DNA from: Bradyrhizobium jicamae
GTDB taxonomy: Bacteria; Pseudomonadota; Alphaproteobacteria; Rhizobiales; Xanthobacteraceae
Length of the DNA stretch: 59,416 nucleotides
Direction of reading: 5' to 3'
Assembly (NCBI RefSeq): GCF_018130215.1
Contig: NZ_JAFCKQ010000051.1
Location: 1 to 59,416, forward strand
Below the pieces are notes generated by a model that saw only the letters and a program-made list of their open reading frames with translations, did no database searches and was not told the DNA's origin. This document shows, piece after piece, positions 34,298-42,892 of this stretch; positions within the stretch are counted from its first letter, which is position 1, and each line of letters begins with the position of its first letter. Made by a program: the position numbers and the translations under genes.

Positions 34298-34448
34298 AGT
34301 GGCGAATATAGAAAACGGAGGCCGAGAGGCCTCCGTTTTTGCTTGTGCGAGATTGACCCGCAGATTCTGCGTCGCAAAGGACTGGATAGTTTCAACTGCA
34401 TTATTCCGGGGCGTTGCGAGCAGCGACGCCAATTCGCTATTCGCCACT
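34298..34448. repeat. Inverted repeat flanking the terminator region
   Basis: AGTGGCGAATA at 34298-34308 and its exact complement TATTCGCCACT at 34438-34448 bracket 129 bp. That interval contains the terminator and no gene; the whole gap runs 34284-34465. It could be a small non-coding mobile or repeat element. Confidence 0.5.
34312..34340 (+). terminator. Rho-independent terminator after the GPR-like gene
   Basis: AAAACGGAGGCC, loop GAGA, GGCCTCCGTTTTT. The perfect 12-bp stem has A and T runs on both sides, so it can work in both directions, stopping mlaD transcripts as well. Confidence 0.93.
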
Positions 34449-34465
34449 CAACATGCACAATCAAT

Positions 34466-35335
34466 TCACTGCCGCCGCCTCGGCCCTGGCGCTGCTGGCG
34501 GCGCGGGCGCCGGCTCCGGCGCGCTGTTGTTGCTTCCGCCGAAGATCACCCGGCTTGGGTTGCGATCGAAATTGTTCACGGCGCGGCTGATGTCGGACAG
34601 CGTCTTGCGGCCGTCGGTAATCAAGGCGCCCGAGCGCTTGTCGAGGTCATCGGCGAGTTCGCGGATCGACTTCACCATCAGACTGAGCTCGCTGCCATTG
34701 TTACCGCCGGCGATCGCGTTGAGCCCGAGCATCAGATTGTCGGCCTTGCCCATCACGCCGTCGACCTTGAGCATGACGTTGTCGATCTTCTCGGAATTGC
34801 GCGCCAACGCCTGGGTGAAGGTCTCGAGATTGCGCAGCGAGTTCTTCACCGATTCCTGATTGTCAGCCACGATGCGGTTGACGTTCTGCAAGGTGGCGCG
34901 GATCGCCTCGGTGACGTCCTGCAGTGCGTTCGGGTCGGCGGTCAGCACCGGAATGCCGTCCTCGTCCAACGGCACCGGCGGAGCGGATTCCTCGCCGCCC
35001 TTCAGCGATATCGCGGCGACCCCGGTCAGGCCCTGGAATTCGAGGCCGACGAGGGTGTCCTTGCGGATCGGCGCGTTGTTCTCGATCATCGCCAGCGCGA
35101 CCACCCGCCGCGGGTTGTCGAGCTTCACCGAGACGACCTCCCCTATCCTGATACCATTAAAATTGACATTGCCGCCATTGCGAAGGCCCGAGGCCGGCCC
35201 CTCGAAGATCACCCGGAGCGGGCTGCGCTGCTTGGTCGTGTGCAGGCTCTGGAACCAGAGCACGAAGCCGAAAGCCGCCGCGATCACCGCCAGCGTGAAG
35301 GCTCCGATCAGCACGTAGTTCGCCCGCGTTTCCAT
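34466..35335 (-). CDS. mlaD: MlaD-type (MCE domain) lipid transport protein
   Basis: The 289-residue protein begins METRANYVLIGAFTLAVIAA, one membrane anchor. An MCE domain (about 38-115) includes SGLRNGGNVNFNGIRIGEVV and the pore-loop-like LVGLEFQGLTGVAAISLKGG. A long helical C-terminal region (130-260) and a Pro-rich tail follow. MlaD hexamers sit on the periplasmic face of the inner membrane and pass phospholipids to or from the MlaEF ABC transporter. The ATG at 35335 has GGAG 6-7 nt upstream. It is the last gene of mlaE-mlaF-mlaD, separated from mlaF by a repeat element. Confidence 0.92.
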   Translation of the reverse strand: METRANYVLIGAFTLAVIAAAFGFVLWFQSLHTTKQRSPLRVIFEGPASGLRNGGNVNFNGIRIGEVVSVKLDNPRRVVALAMIENNAPIRKDTLVGLEFQGLTGVAAISLKGGEESAPPVPLDEDGIPVLTADPNALQDVTEAIRATLQNVNRIVADNQESVKNSLRNLETFTQALARNSEKIDNVMLKVDGVMGKADNLMLGLNAIAGGNNGSELSLMVKSIRELADDLDKRSGALITDGRKTLSDISRAVNNFDRNPSRVIFGGSNNSAPEPAPAPPAAPGPRRRQ

Positions 35336-35396
35336 CAATTGCTCCTAGGCTCTGTTGCCACTGCGGGCACAAGAGCCTGCCGAATTTCCTGTTGGC

Positions 35397-35445
35397 TCAT
35401 GATCTCGTCCGAGAACCGGTCTCCACTTTGCGGGATCATTCGCTA
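35397..35445. repeat. Dispersed intergenic element, copy E (inside the mla operon)
   Basis: TCATGATCTCGTCCGAGAAC, then CGGTCTCCACTTTGCGGGAT and CATTCGCTAG. The ATGATC/GATCAT ends are inverted. The terminal CTAG again includes the complement of a stop codon, here the TAG of mlaF. It fills about half of the mlaF-mlaD gap. Confidence 0.7.
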
Positions 35446-36213
35446 GCCCGTAACGGCCCGGGCGCGCTTGCCGTTGAAATATTGTTGCAGCCATGGATGC
35501 TGAGACGCCTTCATGTCGGCGATCGATCCTGCTGCAATGATCTTACCGCTCCCCAAGACGGCGATACGGTCGCAAGCGGTATAAAGACTGTCCAGGTCGT
35601 GGGTTACCATGAAAACGGTCAGCCCCAAAGTACGCTGCAGCGTGCGTACCAGCTCGTCGAAATCGCCGGCGCCGATAGGATCGAGGCCCGACGTCGGCTC
35701 GTCGAGGAAGACGAGTTCCGGATCGAGGGCGAGCGCGCGCGCCAGCGCGACGCGCTTGATCATGCCGCCCGACAGCTCCGACGGATAGCGGTCGGCGACC
35801 TCGGGCTTCAGGCCGACCATCACGAGCTTGGCGACCACGATTTCGTCGAGCAGCCGCTGCGACACGCGCAGATATTCGCGCACCGGAAACTGGATGTTCT
35901 GCCGCACCGTAAGCGAGGAGAACAGCGCGCCCTGCTGGAACAGGATGCCCCAGCGCCGCTCGACGGCGCGGCGCTGCGCCGAGTTCGCGGCATCGAGATC
36001 GACACCGAACACCTCGATGCTGCCTGCGACCTTCGGCACCAGTCCGATGATGGTGCGCGTGAGCACGGACTTGCCGGCGCCGGACGGGCCGACGAAGCCG
36101 AGTATCTCGCCCCGCTTCACGTCGAGGTTGAGCCCGTCGAGCACGCGTGTCTTGCCGAACTGCACGGTGATGTCGCGGACCCGGATGATGGCGTCGGAAA
36201 CCTGCTCCGCCAT
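35443..36213 (-). CDS. mlaF: MlaF-type ABC transporter ATPase
   Basis: The 256-residue ATPase has Walker A GPSGAGKS, the Q-loop in LFQQGALFS, the signature LSGGMIKRVALARAL (LSGGM as in MlaF), Walker B LVFLDEPTSGLDP and the switch His in MVTHD. It powers phospholipid movement by the MlaE permease. The ATG at 36213 is 2 nt after the mlaE stop, so translation is likely coupled. The frame stays open far upstream, but that part is antisense to mlaE and not ABC-like. The stop TAG sits at the border of repeat copy E. Confidence 0.95.
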   Translation of the reverse strand: MAEQVSDAIIRVRDITVQFGKTRVLDGLNLDVKRGEILGFVGPSGAGKSVLTRTIIGLVPKVAGSIEVFGVDLDAANSAQRRAVERRWGILFQQGALFSSLTVRQNIQFPVREYLRVSQRLLDEIVVAKLVMVGLKPEVADRYPSELSGGMIKRVALARALALDPELVFLDEPTSGLDPIGAGDFDELVRTLQRTLGLTVFMVTHDLDSLYTACDRIAVLGSGKIIAAGSIADMKASQHPWLQQYFNGKRARAVTG

Positions 36214-36215
36214 GG

Positions 36216-37349
36216 TCACATCCCGATCGAGGCGAAGAAGATCGCGAACACACCGTCCATCACGATCACGAAGAAGATCCCCTTCACCACTGACGCGGTG
36301 GTGTGCTGTCCGAGCGACTCCGCGGAGCCCTGCACCGCGAGCCCCTCGACGCAGGCGACGATGCCGATCACCGCGGCCATGACCGGCGCCTTGACGATAC
36401 CGACGATGAAATGATCGATCGAGATCGCATCGCGCAGCCGCAGCAGGAACGCCTCCGGATCGACGCCGCCATAGAGCCAGGCCACCAGGCCGCCGCCATA
36501 GAGCGCGGCCATCGCGCCGAGGAAGGCCAGGATCGGCAGCGCCAGCACCAGTGCGAGCATCCGCGGCAGGATCAGGACCTCGATCGGATCGAAGCCCATG
36601 GTGCGAAGCGCATCGATCTCCTCGCGCATCTTCATCGAGCCGAGTTCGGCGGTGTAGGCCGAGCCCGAACGGCCCGCGACCATGATCGCGACCAGCAGCA
36701 CGCCGATCTCGCGCAGCACCAGCACGCCCAGCATGTCGACCACGAAGATGTCGGCGCCGAACTGCCGGAAATGGAAAATGCCCTGCTGCGAGATGATGCA
36801 GCCGATCAGGAAGGTGATCAGCACCACGATCGGCACCGCGCGCCAGCACACCTGCTCGAGATGATGCACGGTCGAGGCGAGCCGGAAGGTGCGCGGATGG
36901 ATCAGCACGTTCCCCGCCGCGGCGATCACGGCACCAAGCATGTCGACCAGGCTGACGATGGTGCCGCCGATGCCGACCACGGTGAGGCCGATCTGCTCGA
37001 GCATGCCGCTGAGCGACAGCGACGTGCTGTCGACCGTGGGCGCAGGACCGACGCGGCTGACCTCGTCGACCAGGCTGGAATAATTCGCCGAGAGACCGGC
37101 GATCTTGGCTTCCGCACTGGCATCGCTGAGGCTGCGGCGCAGGCGCTCGATCAGCCATGCGCCGAAGGTGTCGAGGCTCGCGACCTGCGAGACATCGATG
37201 AAGAAGTGCGTACGGCTGCCGCGCAGTTTCTCGGCATCGGAGACGATCCGCTCCAGCGCGGGAGCAAAGCGGGCGGTCCAGTTGCCGGCCGCGCACAATG
37301 CCAATCCCTCGCCTTGGGCTATCCGCTCCAGTGTCGGGTCACCGTTCAC
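36216..37349 (-). CDS. mlaE: MlaE-type permease with an N-terminal STAS (MlaB-like) domain
   Basis: The 377-residue protein has a STAS-like domain (about 10-95; FIDVSQVASLDTFGAWLIER matches the MlaB core). The MlaE permease domain (about 115-375) has five to six membrane helices and the conserved EIGVLLVAIMVAGRSGSAYT and MKMREEIDALRTMGFDPIEV. In E. coli MlaB is a separate protein; here it is fused. The GTG at 37349 is preferred over the ATG at 37454 because the intervening codons include CTA, AGA and GTT and look non-coding. The longer form would leave only 21 bp to the divergent epimerase gene. Confidence 0.9.
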   Translation of the reverse strand: MNGDPTLERIAQGEGLALCAAGNWTARFAPALERIVSDAEKLRGSRTHFFIDVSQVASLDTFGAWLIERLRRSLSDASAEAKIAGLSANYSSLVDEVSRVGPAPTVDSTSLSLSGMLEQIGLTVVGIGGTIVSLVDMLGAVIAAAGNVLIHPRTFRLASTVHHLEQVCWRAVPIVVLITFLIGCIISQQGIFHFRQFGADIFVVDMLGVLVLREIGVLLVAIMVAGRSGSAYTAELGSMKMREEIDALRTMGFDPIEVLILPRMLALVLALPILAFLGAMAALYGGGLVAWLYGGVDPEAFLLRLRDAISIDHFIVGIVKAPVMAAVIGIVACVEGLAVQGSAESLGQHTTASVVKGIFFVIVMDGVFAIFFASIGM

Positions 37350-37475
37350 GTCTGCCCATCCCTCGGCTGGCTGGCCGTCCGGTCCCCGGTATGCCCCGAT
37401 CGCCTTGTCGAATCTGTCATTAACCAGCCATAGTTGGTTGCGGGTCGCAAGCATACGGAAATAGTAGACTTTAAA

Positions 37476-38471
37476 ATGACTTCCAGCCCCTCTCGAGCCC
37501 TGTCCGCCGGTATCGAGCGCTGGCCGATCGCAGGCAGCTTCACGATCAGCCGCGGCGCCAAGACCGAGGCATTGACTGTGGTGGCCGAGATCAGCCAGCA
37601 CGGACTGACCGGGCGCGGCGAATGCGTGCCCTACCCGCGTTATGGCGAGACGCCGGAGGCGACGCTCGCCGCGATCCAGGCGATGCAGGGACCGCTCGCC
37701 GCCGGCATGGACCGGACCGCACTGCAAGCCGCGATGCCCGCTGGCGCCGCCCGCAATGCACTGGATTGCGCGCTGTCGGACCTCGAGGCCAAGGTCGCCG
37801 GCCAACGCATCTGGAACCTGCTCGGCCGCCCGGCGCCCGCGCCCTGCACCACCGCCTACACCATCTCGCTCGCCGTGCCCGAGGCGATGGCCGAGGCGAC
37901 CGCCAAGGTCGCACACCGTCCGCTGCTCAAGATCAAGCTCGGTGGTCACGACGACGGGGCGCGGATCGCCGCCGTGCGCAAGGCCGCGCCGACATCGGAG
38001 TTGATCGTCGACGCCAACGAGGCATGGACCGAGGCCGATCTTGCGGCCAACTTCCGGGCATGCGCCGATGCCGGCGTCACGCTGATCGAGCAACCGCTGC
38101 CGGCCGGCAAGGACGATGCGTTGTCGCGAATCGAGCGACCGGTCGCGGTCTGCGCCGACGAAAGCGTGCATGACCGCGCCTCGCTCGCCGGCCTGCGCGA
38201 CCGCTATGATGCTGTCAACATCAAGCTCGACAAGACCGGCGGGCTGACCGAGGCGCTGGCGATGGCTGATGCCGCCCGCGCGCTCGGCTTCGAGATCATG
38301 ATCGGCTGCATGGTCGCCACCTCACTGTCGATGGCGCCGGCGATGCTGATCGCACAAGCCGCGCGTTTCGTCGATCTCGATGGCCCGCTTCTCCTGGCGC
38401 GCGACCGCGACAACGGCCTGCGCTACGATGGCAGCCTCGTCTATCCACCGGATGCCGCGCTCTGGGGGTGA
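37476..38471 (+). CDS. Dipeptide (L-Ala-D/L-Glu) epimerase, enolase superfamily
   Basis: The 331-residue protein has the muconate-lactonizing subgroup layout: capping domain with GRGECVPYPRYGET, the KxK motif in LLKIKLGG, metal ligands in LIVDANEAW, IEQPL and CADES, the second catalytic Lys in NIKLDKTGG, and GCMVATSLSMAPA. This fits L-Ala-D/L-Glu epimerase, which converts a murein-derived dipeptide so that it can be degraded. Start at 37476 (MTSSPSRALS); the upstream extension is in the promoter region. The 3' end overlaps the converging MFS gene by 31 bp. Confidence 0.88.
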   Translation: MTSSPSRALSAGIERWPIAGSFTISRGAKTEALTVVAEISQHGLTGRGECVPYPRYGETPEATLAAIQAMQGPLAAGMDRTALQAAMPAGAARNALDCALSDLEAKVAGQRIWNLLGRPAPAPCTTAYTISLAVPEAMAEATAKVAHRPLLKIKLGGHDDGARIAAVRKAAPTSELIVDANEAWTEADLAANFRACADAGVTLIEQPLPAGKDDALSRIERPVAVCADESVHDRASLAGLRDRYDAVNIKLDKTGGLTEALAMADAARALGFEIMIGCMVATSLSMAPAMLIAQAARFVDLDGPLLLARDRDNGLRYDGSLVYPPDAALWG

Positions 38472-39640
38472 TGAATGAACTTGTGCCGCGCCAGCCACAT
38501 CACGACCCCGCTGGTCGCAGCCATCGCTGCCATCATGTAGTAGACGCCCTGCCCGTAGCGCGCATAGACCATGCCACACAGGATCGAGGTCGCGCTCGCG
38601 ACAATTCCGCCGCAAGCCGTGAGGTAACCTTGCCCGCGTGCGATCATGTGGCTCGGAACCTGGCGCACCATCAGCCCCATGATGGCGACCTGGGTCAGCC
38701 CGAAGGTCAGGCCGTGCGCAAGCTGCACCACGGCAAGGATCGGAAGCGGCGGATCCTGCGCGGTGACGGTCCAGCGCGCCACAGCGCTTGCCGCGGCGAT
38801 CACGACCAGTAACGCCGACGGCAGCGTGAAGCGTGGCGAGAGCGCGAACAACACGATCTCGGCGATCACGCCGAGCGTCCAGAGCACGGCGATGGTGAGG
38901 CCGCTGAAGCCGGCCTGCTGCCAGGCGATCGAAGCGAAGATGTAATAGGCCGAGTGGCTGCTCTGAATCAGCGCCGAGCAGGCGATGATGATGAGGAAGC
39001 CGGGATCGCGCAGCAGCCTGCCGCCGCCCGGCGCAGGGGTTGCGGCGCCGGAGGCCTGCTCCAGCGGCCGCAACGTCAGCCCGACGAGCGCTCCGAGCAC
39101 GGTGACGCCGGCGATGATCCAGATCAGGTGAACCGGCACGACATAGCCGAGCGCAAGCCCGGCACCGAGCGCGCCGACCACGAAGGCCGCCGAGCCCCAC
39201 AGCCGCAGCGGCCCGTAGTTCAGCCCGTGGTGGGCGACGCCGCGTAGCGCATAGGCGTCCGTCAGCGGCACCATCGGGGTCCAGACGCAGCAGGTCAGCG
39301 CATAGACCGCGAGCACGGCGAACACCTCGCGCTGGGTACCGATGATGAGGAAGCCGACCGCGGTGGCAAAGCCCGTGAGCATGATCGCGCCGCGCAGCAT
39401 CTTGTGCCGTTCGGCCGCGCCGGTGATCAGCGGCAGCACGGTGAAACGCGTCACCGCCGGCACCGCCGTGATGGTGCCGATCCAGGCGGAATCGATGCCG
39501 ATCGCCTTCAGCCACACCGTGAAAAACGGCAGATGAACCCCGGTCATCCCGAACAGCGTGGCGTAGAACGCCGCCAGCCGTCTCGCGAATCGCCTCGCTG
39601 CAACCTCGGCAGCAATGGGGATTTGTGATTCGATAGACAT
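38441..39640 (-). CDS. MFS permease, HcaT / nucleoside-sugar symporter-like group
   Basis: The 399-residue protein has about twelve hydrophobic helices. It carries GMTGVHLPFFTVWLKAIGID at the N-terminus and the family motif YGPLRLWGSAAFVVGALGAG, which is characteristic of the 3-phenylpropionate/LacY-related MFS group (MFS_1-like). The substrate is unknown. Pairing with a converging dipeptide epimerase gene is suggestive but not an operon. The ATG at 39640 (MSIESQIPIA) is preferred to an in-frame TTG just upstream. Confidence 0.8.
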   Translation of the reverse strand: MSIESQIPIAAEVAARRFARRLAAFYATLFGMTGVHLPFFTVWLKAIGIDSAWIGTITAVPAVTRFTVLPLITGAAERHKMLRGAIMLTGFATAVGFLIIGTQREVFAVLAVYALTCCVWTPMVPLTDAYALRGVAHHGLNYGPLRLWGSAAFVVGALGAGLALGYVVPVHLIWIIAGVTVLGALVGLTLRPLEQASGAATPAPGGGRLLRDPGFLIIIACSALIQSSHSAYYIFASIAWQQAGFSGLTIAVLWTLGVIAEIVLFALSPRFTLPSALLVVIAAASAVARWTVTAQDPPLPILAVVQLAHGLTFGLTQVAIMGLMVRQVPSHMIARGQGYLTACGGIVASATSILCGMVYARYGQGVYYMMAAMAATSGVVMWLARHKFIHHPQSAASGG

Positions 39641-39715
39641 CAATTCAATTGCGATTCGCGCGATATCGTGATGATCGTTAGCCTAACGCGCAGTGATTTG
39701 CGCGAAGAGATTGTG

Positions 39716-40963
39716 ATGGCCGAAGAAGCATTCGCCCTGTCGCCAATTTCCGCCCGCGCCGCCCAGCCGAGCGAGGAGGATTATGCCGCGATCAGCCAGG
39801 CGTTCATGGAGACGTCGCGCGGCCGCTGGTTCCTTGGCGAATATGCCAAGCGCAACCGCAACGCCGACACGCGCATGGTGCTGGACGCAGTGGCGCGGAT
39901 CGAGGAAAGCCTTGCCGCGCAGCGGCTGTCCGCCGCAGAGGCGTTCAGGGACGAGCAGCTGGAACAGGCGCTGAACGCCCTGCGCGGGGCGGTCGAGGCC
40001 GTGCAGGCCTCCGCCGTCGCCGCATTGGACGATCTCGGATTCGAGCAGCGACTGGCGCCGCTGCGCAGGGGCGTGCGGGTGATTCGGGAAATCTCCTGGC
40101 GGCTGCGCGAGATCGGCAATGATGGCCGGATCTGCGACATCATGGATTCGCAGGCCGGCGCGATCGAGGCGAGCGCCGCCCAGCTCTCGCTCGACGACGC
40201 CAAGACCGTGCTCGACAACGCCTTCGCGACGCTGGCGCGTCGGCTGGCCGGGTTCAGCATGGACGAGGCGACGCAGCTTGAAGCGGACGCGCCCCAGGCC
40301 ACAGCGCCGATTGCAGAAGCGGCGGTTGCAGAGCGGCCTGCGGCGCCTCCCTCGCCCGTTCCGAGCGTCGCCGTTGCCGAGACCATGCTTGCGCAGGAGG
40401 AGGCCCCTGCAGCGCCCAGCGCCGAAGCCTCCGCGGCCACGACGCTCCGGGCGGACGACGCAGCGCTCGCGGCAGCCGAGGCCGCATTGGCCGAGGCGGA
40501 GGCCGCGGAACTTGCGCACGTCGCCGACGAGGCGGCAGCCGACGCGCATGATGAGGCCGTGCTCGACCTTATCGCGATGGAGATGGGCGCGCCCGATCCG
40601 ATCGACGACGAGATGATCGCCGAAGAGACGCGAATCGCAGCGGCCATGGCCGCCGAGCCGGAGACCGCGAGTCAGCCCGAGCCCGTTGCCGAAGTCGCGC
40701 CGCAGGCGGCGGACATCGCACGCGTTCCCGAGCCGGTCGCGTCGATCGAACCGCCGGTCGAGACGCCGGTCGCCGCAGCACCGGCGAGTGAGCCGGCGCC
40801 GCAACCCGATCCCGCTGCCACGCCCGAGCCGCCGATCGAGGTATCGCTCGGCTCAACAATCATCGCGAACGGTCTGGTCAAGAAGCCAAGCCCGGCGGCC
40901 AATGATCCACTGGCCCCGATCCGCCGCATGAGCCAGGCCGAAAAGATCGCGCTGTTCTCGTGA
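39716..40963 (+). CDS. Hypothetical Ala/Glu/Pro-rich protein with structured ends
   Basis: The 415-residue protein has a helical N-terminal domain (about 15-190; EDYAAISQAFMETSRGRWFL, then a run of amphipathic helices). A low-complexity Ala/Glu/Pro region (195-380) follows, then a short C-terminal tail with GSTIIANGLVKK and DPLAPIRRMSQAEKIALFS. The helical domain loosely recalls CheZ-like four-helix proteins, but I cannot assign it. The tail looks like a short linear binding motif. No signal peptide or membrane segment is seen, so it is cytosolic. An AAGAGA lies about 6 nt before the ATG at 39716. Single-gene unit. Confidence 0.75.
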   Translation: MAEEAFALSPISARAAQPSEEDYAAISQAFMETSRGRWFLGEYAKRNRNADTRMVLDAVARIEESLAAQRLSAAEAFRDEQLEQALNALRGAVEAVQASAVAALDDLGFEQRLAPLRRGVRVIREISWRLREIGNDGRICDIMDSQAGAIEASAAQLSLDDAKTVLDNAFATLARRLAGFSMDEATQLEADAPQATAPIAEAAVAERPAAPPSPVPSVAVAETMLAQEEAPAAPSAEASAATTLRADDAALAAAEAALAEAEAAELAHVADEAAADAHDEAVLDLIAMEMGAPDPIDDEMIAEETRIAAAMAAEPETASQPEPVAEVAPQAADIARVPEPVASIEPPVETPVAAAPASEPAPQPDPAATPEPPIEVSLGSTIIANGLVKKPSPAANDPLAPIRRMSQAEKIALFS

Positions 40964-41027
40964 TCATCAGTCATTGCCGGGTGTGCCCCCGCAATCCATC
41001 AATCATCAGGCGTTCTGTTTTTGACGG

Positions 41028-41050
41028 ATGCGCGGGTCAAGCCCGCGCAT
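41028..41050. repeat. REP-like palindrome
   Basis: ATGCGCGGG, loop TCAAG, CCCGCGCAT: a 23-bp hairpin of the type found many times between genes in Rhizobiales. It sits in the 125-bp gap between two converging genes and lacks a T-run, so it is not a classical terminator. Confidence 0.75.
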
Positions 41051-41088
41051 GACAGGGGCCGCGGTCGTTCACCGCATCCGCGTGTGGT

Positions 41089-42078
41089 TCAAGCCACCAG
41101 CTTTGCAAACAGGTCGGCGTCGACATTGCCGCCCGAGAGCACGATCACGACATTCTTGCCCTTGGCATCGATCCGCCCGGCGAGCAGCGCGGCGAGCCCG
41201 ATGGCACCGCCCGGTTCGACCACGAGCTTCAGCTCGCGATAGGCAAAGGCAACAGCCGCGCCGACCTCTTCGTCGGTGGCGTTGACGCCGTCGGCCAGAA
41301 GCTTGCTGTTGATCGCGAAGGTGAGCTCGCCCGGCATCGCCGCCATCAGCGCATCGCAGATGGTGCGCGCGGCCACCGGGTGCGGCTCGCGGTGCCCGAC
41401 CTTCAGCGACAAGGCGTGATCGTCGTAGCCAGTGGGCTCGGCCACGATCACCTGCGCCTGCGGAAATTTCACCTTCACCGCGGTGGCAACGCCCGCGATC
41501 AGCCCGCCGCCGGATGCCGGCGCCACGACGATGTCCGGCGCAAGACCGAGCGACGCCATGTCCTCGGCGATCTCGCGACCGGCGGTGCCCTGACCGGCGA
41601 TCACGAAGGGATCGTCGTAGGGACGCACAAGGGTCGCGCCGCGCCTGTCGGCGATGCCGTTGGCGATCGCCTCGCGGTCGTCGCGCTCGCGGTCGTACAG
41701 CACCACCTCGGCGCCATACGACTTGGTGCGCTCCCGCTTGGTGAGGGGCGAATCGGCAGGCATCACGATCGTGGCCTGCATGTTGAGGATCTTCGCCGCC
41801 GCCGCGACGCCCTGGGCATGGTTGCCCGAGGAGAACGCGACCACCCCGCCGCCGCGCCTCTCTTGCGGGATCGAGGCCAGCTTGTTGAAGGCGCCGCGGA
41901 ACTTGAACGATCCGGTCCGCTGCAGCATCTCGGGTTTCAGGAAGACCTGGGTGCCGATCCGTTCATTGAGGACCGGGAAGGTCAGGAGCGGCGTGCGCAC
42001 CGCGAACGGCGCGACCACCCTGGCGGCGGCATCGATGTCCGCGGCAGCGACGGGTGGATTGAGAGCGGTGTCCGTCAT
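41089..42078 (-). CDS. Threonine/serine dehydratase-like PLP enzyme
   Basis: The 329-residue protein is a fold-type II PLP enzyme. It has the lysine motif LQRTGSFKFRGAFNKL, the substrate loop SSGNHAQGVA, the phosphate-binding loop PASGGGLIAGV and the C-terminal VLSGGNVD. This fits catabolic threonine dehydratase (threonine to 2-oxobutyrate) or the closely related serine/hydroxy-amino acid dehydratases. There is no C-terminal ACT domain, so allosteric control as in biosynthetic IlvA is absent. Start at the ATG 42078 (MTDTALNPPV). Confidence 0.85.
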   Translation of the reverse strand: MTDTALNPPVAAADIDAAARVVAPFAVRTPLLTFPVLNERIGTQVFLKPEMLQRTGSFKFRGAFNKLASIPQERRGGGVVAFSSGNHAQGVAAAAKILNMQATIVMPADSPLTKRERTKSYGAEVVLYDRERDDREAIANGIADRRGATLVRPYDDPFVIAGQGTAGREIAEDMASLGLAPDIVVAPASGGGLIAGVATAVKVKFPQAQVIVAEPTGYDDHALSLKVGHREPHPVAARTICDALMAAMPGELTFAINSKLLADGVNATDEEVGAAVAFAYRELKLVVEPGGAIGLAALLAGRIDAKGKNVVIVLSGGNVDADLFAKLVA

Positions 42079-42127
42079 CCGCATTTTCTATCGCGGCAGT
42101 GGGTTGCTCGGCAAGACCCGCGGCGGC

Positions 42128-42892
42128 TCAGCCGAGAATGCCCTTGAAGCCGGCATACAGCGAACCAAACACGGTTACCGCCACGCCGGCCAACGGCCCC
42201 ACGGTCTGGATCAGATCCTGGATCAGGCGAGCGCGACGCCGGAGTTGCTCTTCCCCGACATGTTGCCCCAGCAGGCGTGCGATCCTGTAGGCGGCCGCAT
42301 TCGGTCGTCCGCCCTGCGCCAGCGTCTTCGGCAACGCGTAAAACACCACCAGCCCCAGGATGTTACCGGATACGAAGGCGAGGAAGATGCTGGAACTGTA
42401 TTCGAGCACTTCGCGCCATTCGACCCACGGCCCCGGCAGGATCGGAACATGGTCGTGCAGCCCCGTGACGGTCAGCATCGCGCTTACGCTCAGGGCCGCC
42501 GTTGCAACGCCGAGAACCAGCGCGCCCGTGACGCCGAACTTGCCTACGCGAAAGCTGGCAAATCCGAACAAGACCGGCACGATCACCGAGGCGAGCCGCA
42601 ACCCGATCTGGGAGACATCGAGTACGATAGTAACAAGGATGTGCGCGAAGACGAGCAGGACGGACGGAACGACCACGTAAAGCAGGATCAGGGAGGCAAA
42701 ATAGCTGATCGGACGTTTGTGCCGCTCCAGGCGGACGTTCACGCGGTCGAGTTCCTGCCGCAGCCTGTCCAGGTCGGCAACGATATCCTGAATCTCAAGC
42801 AGGATGGGACGAACGACGCGCAGATCGCGCGAACAGTGCTTGCATGCGATCGCCTCGTCCTTGATCGTCTCGGCGCAAAAGGGACATTCCAT
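42128..42892 (-). CDS. Zinc-ribbon membrane protein of the CHAT operon
   Basis: The 254-residue protein starts with a zinc ribbon (MECPFCAETIKDEAIACKHC, CxxC-x11-CxxC). A coiled coil (about 30-60; LLEIQDIVADLDRLRQELDR) and four to five hydrophobic helices (62-85, 90-112, 118-140, 165-185, 228-250) follow. Such ribbons are often regulatory or protein-binding modules on the cytosolic side. The ATG overlaps the stop of the upstream gene (TGATG), so it is the last of four coupled genes. I know no characterised homologue. Confidence 0.75.
   Translation of the reverse strand: MECPFCAETIKDEAIACKHCSRDLRVVRPILLEIQDIVADLDRLRQELDRVNVRLERHKRPISYFASLILLYVVVPSVLLVFAHILVTIVLDVSQIGLRLASVIVPVLFGFASFRVGKFGVTGALVLGVATAALSVSAMLTVTGLHDHVPILPGPWVEWREVLEYSSSIFLAFVSGNILGLVVFYALPKTLAQGGRPNAAAYRIARLLGQHVGEEQLRRRARLIQDLIQTVGPLAGVAVTVFGSLYAGFKGILG

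Noticed and set aside
35443..37296. 617-residue frame joining the MlaF ATPase to an upstream region
   Set aside because: The N-terminal 360 residues are antisense to mlaE. The ATPase has its own ATG at 36213, 2 nt after the mlaE stop.
42277..42680. Plus-strand frames within the CHAT operon as possible antitoxin-like genes
   Set aside because: No ribosome-binding sites and composition typical of shadows of the sense genes.
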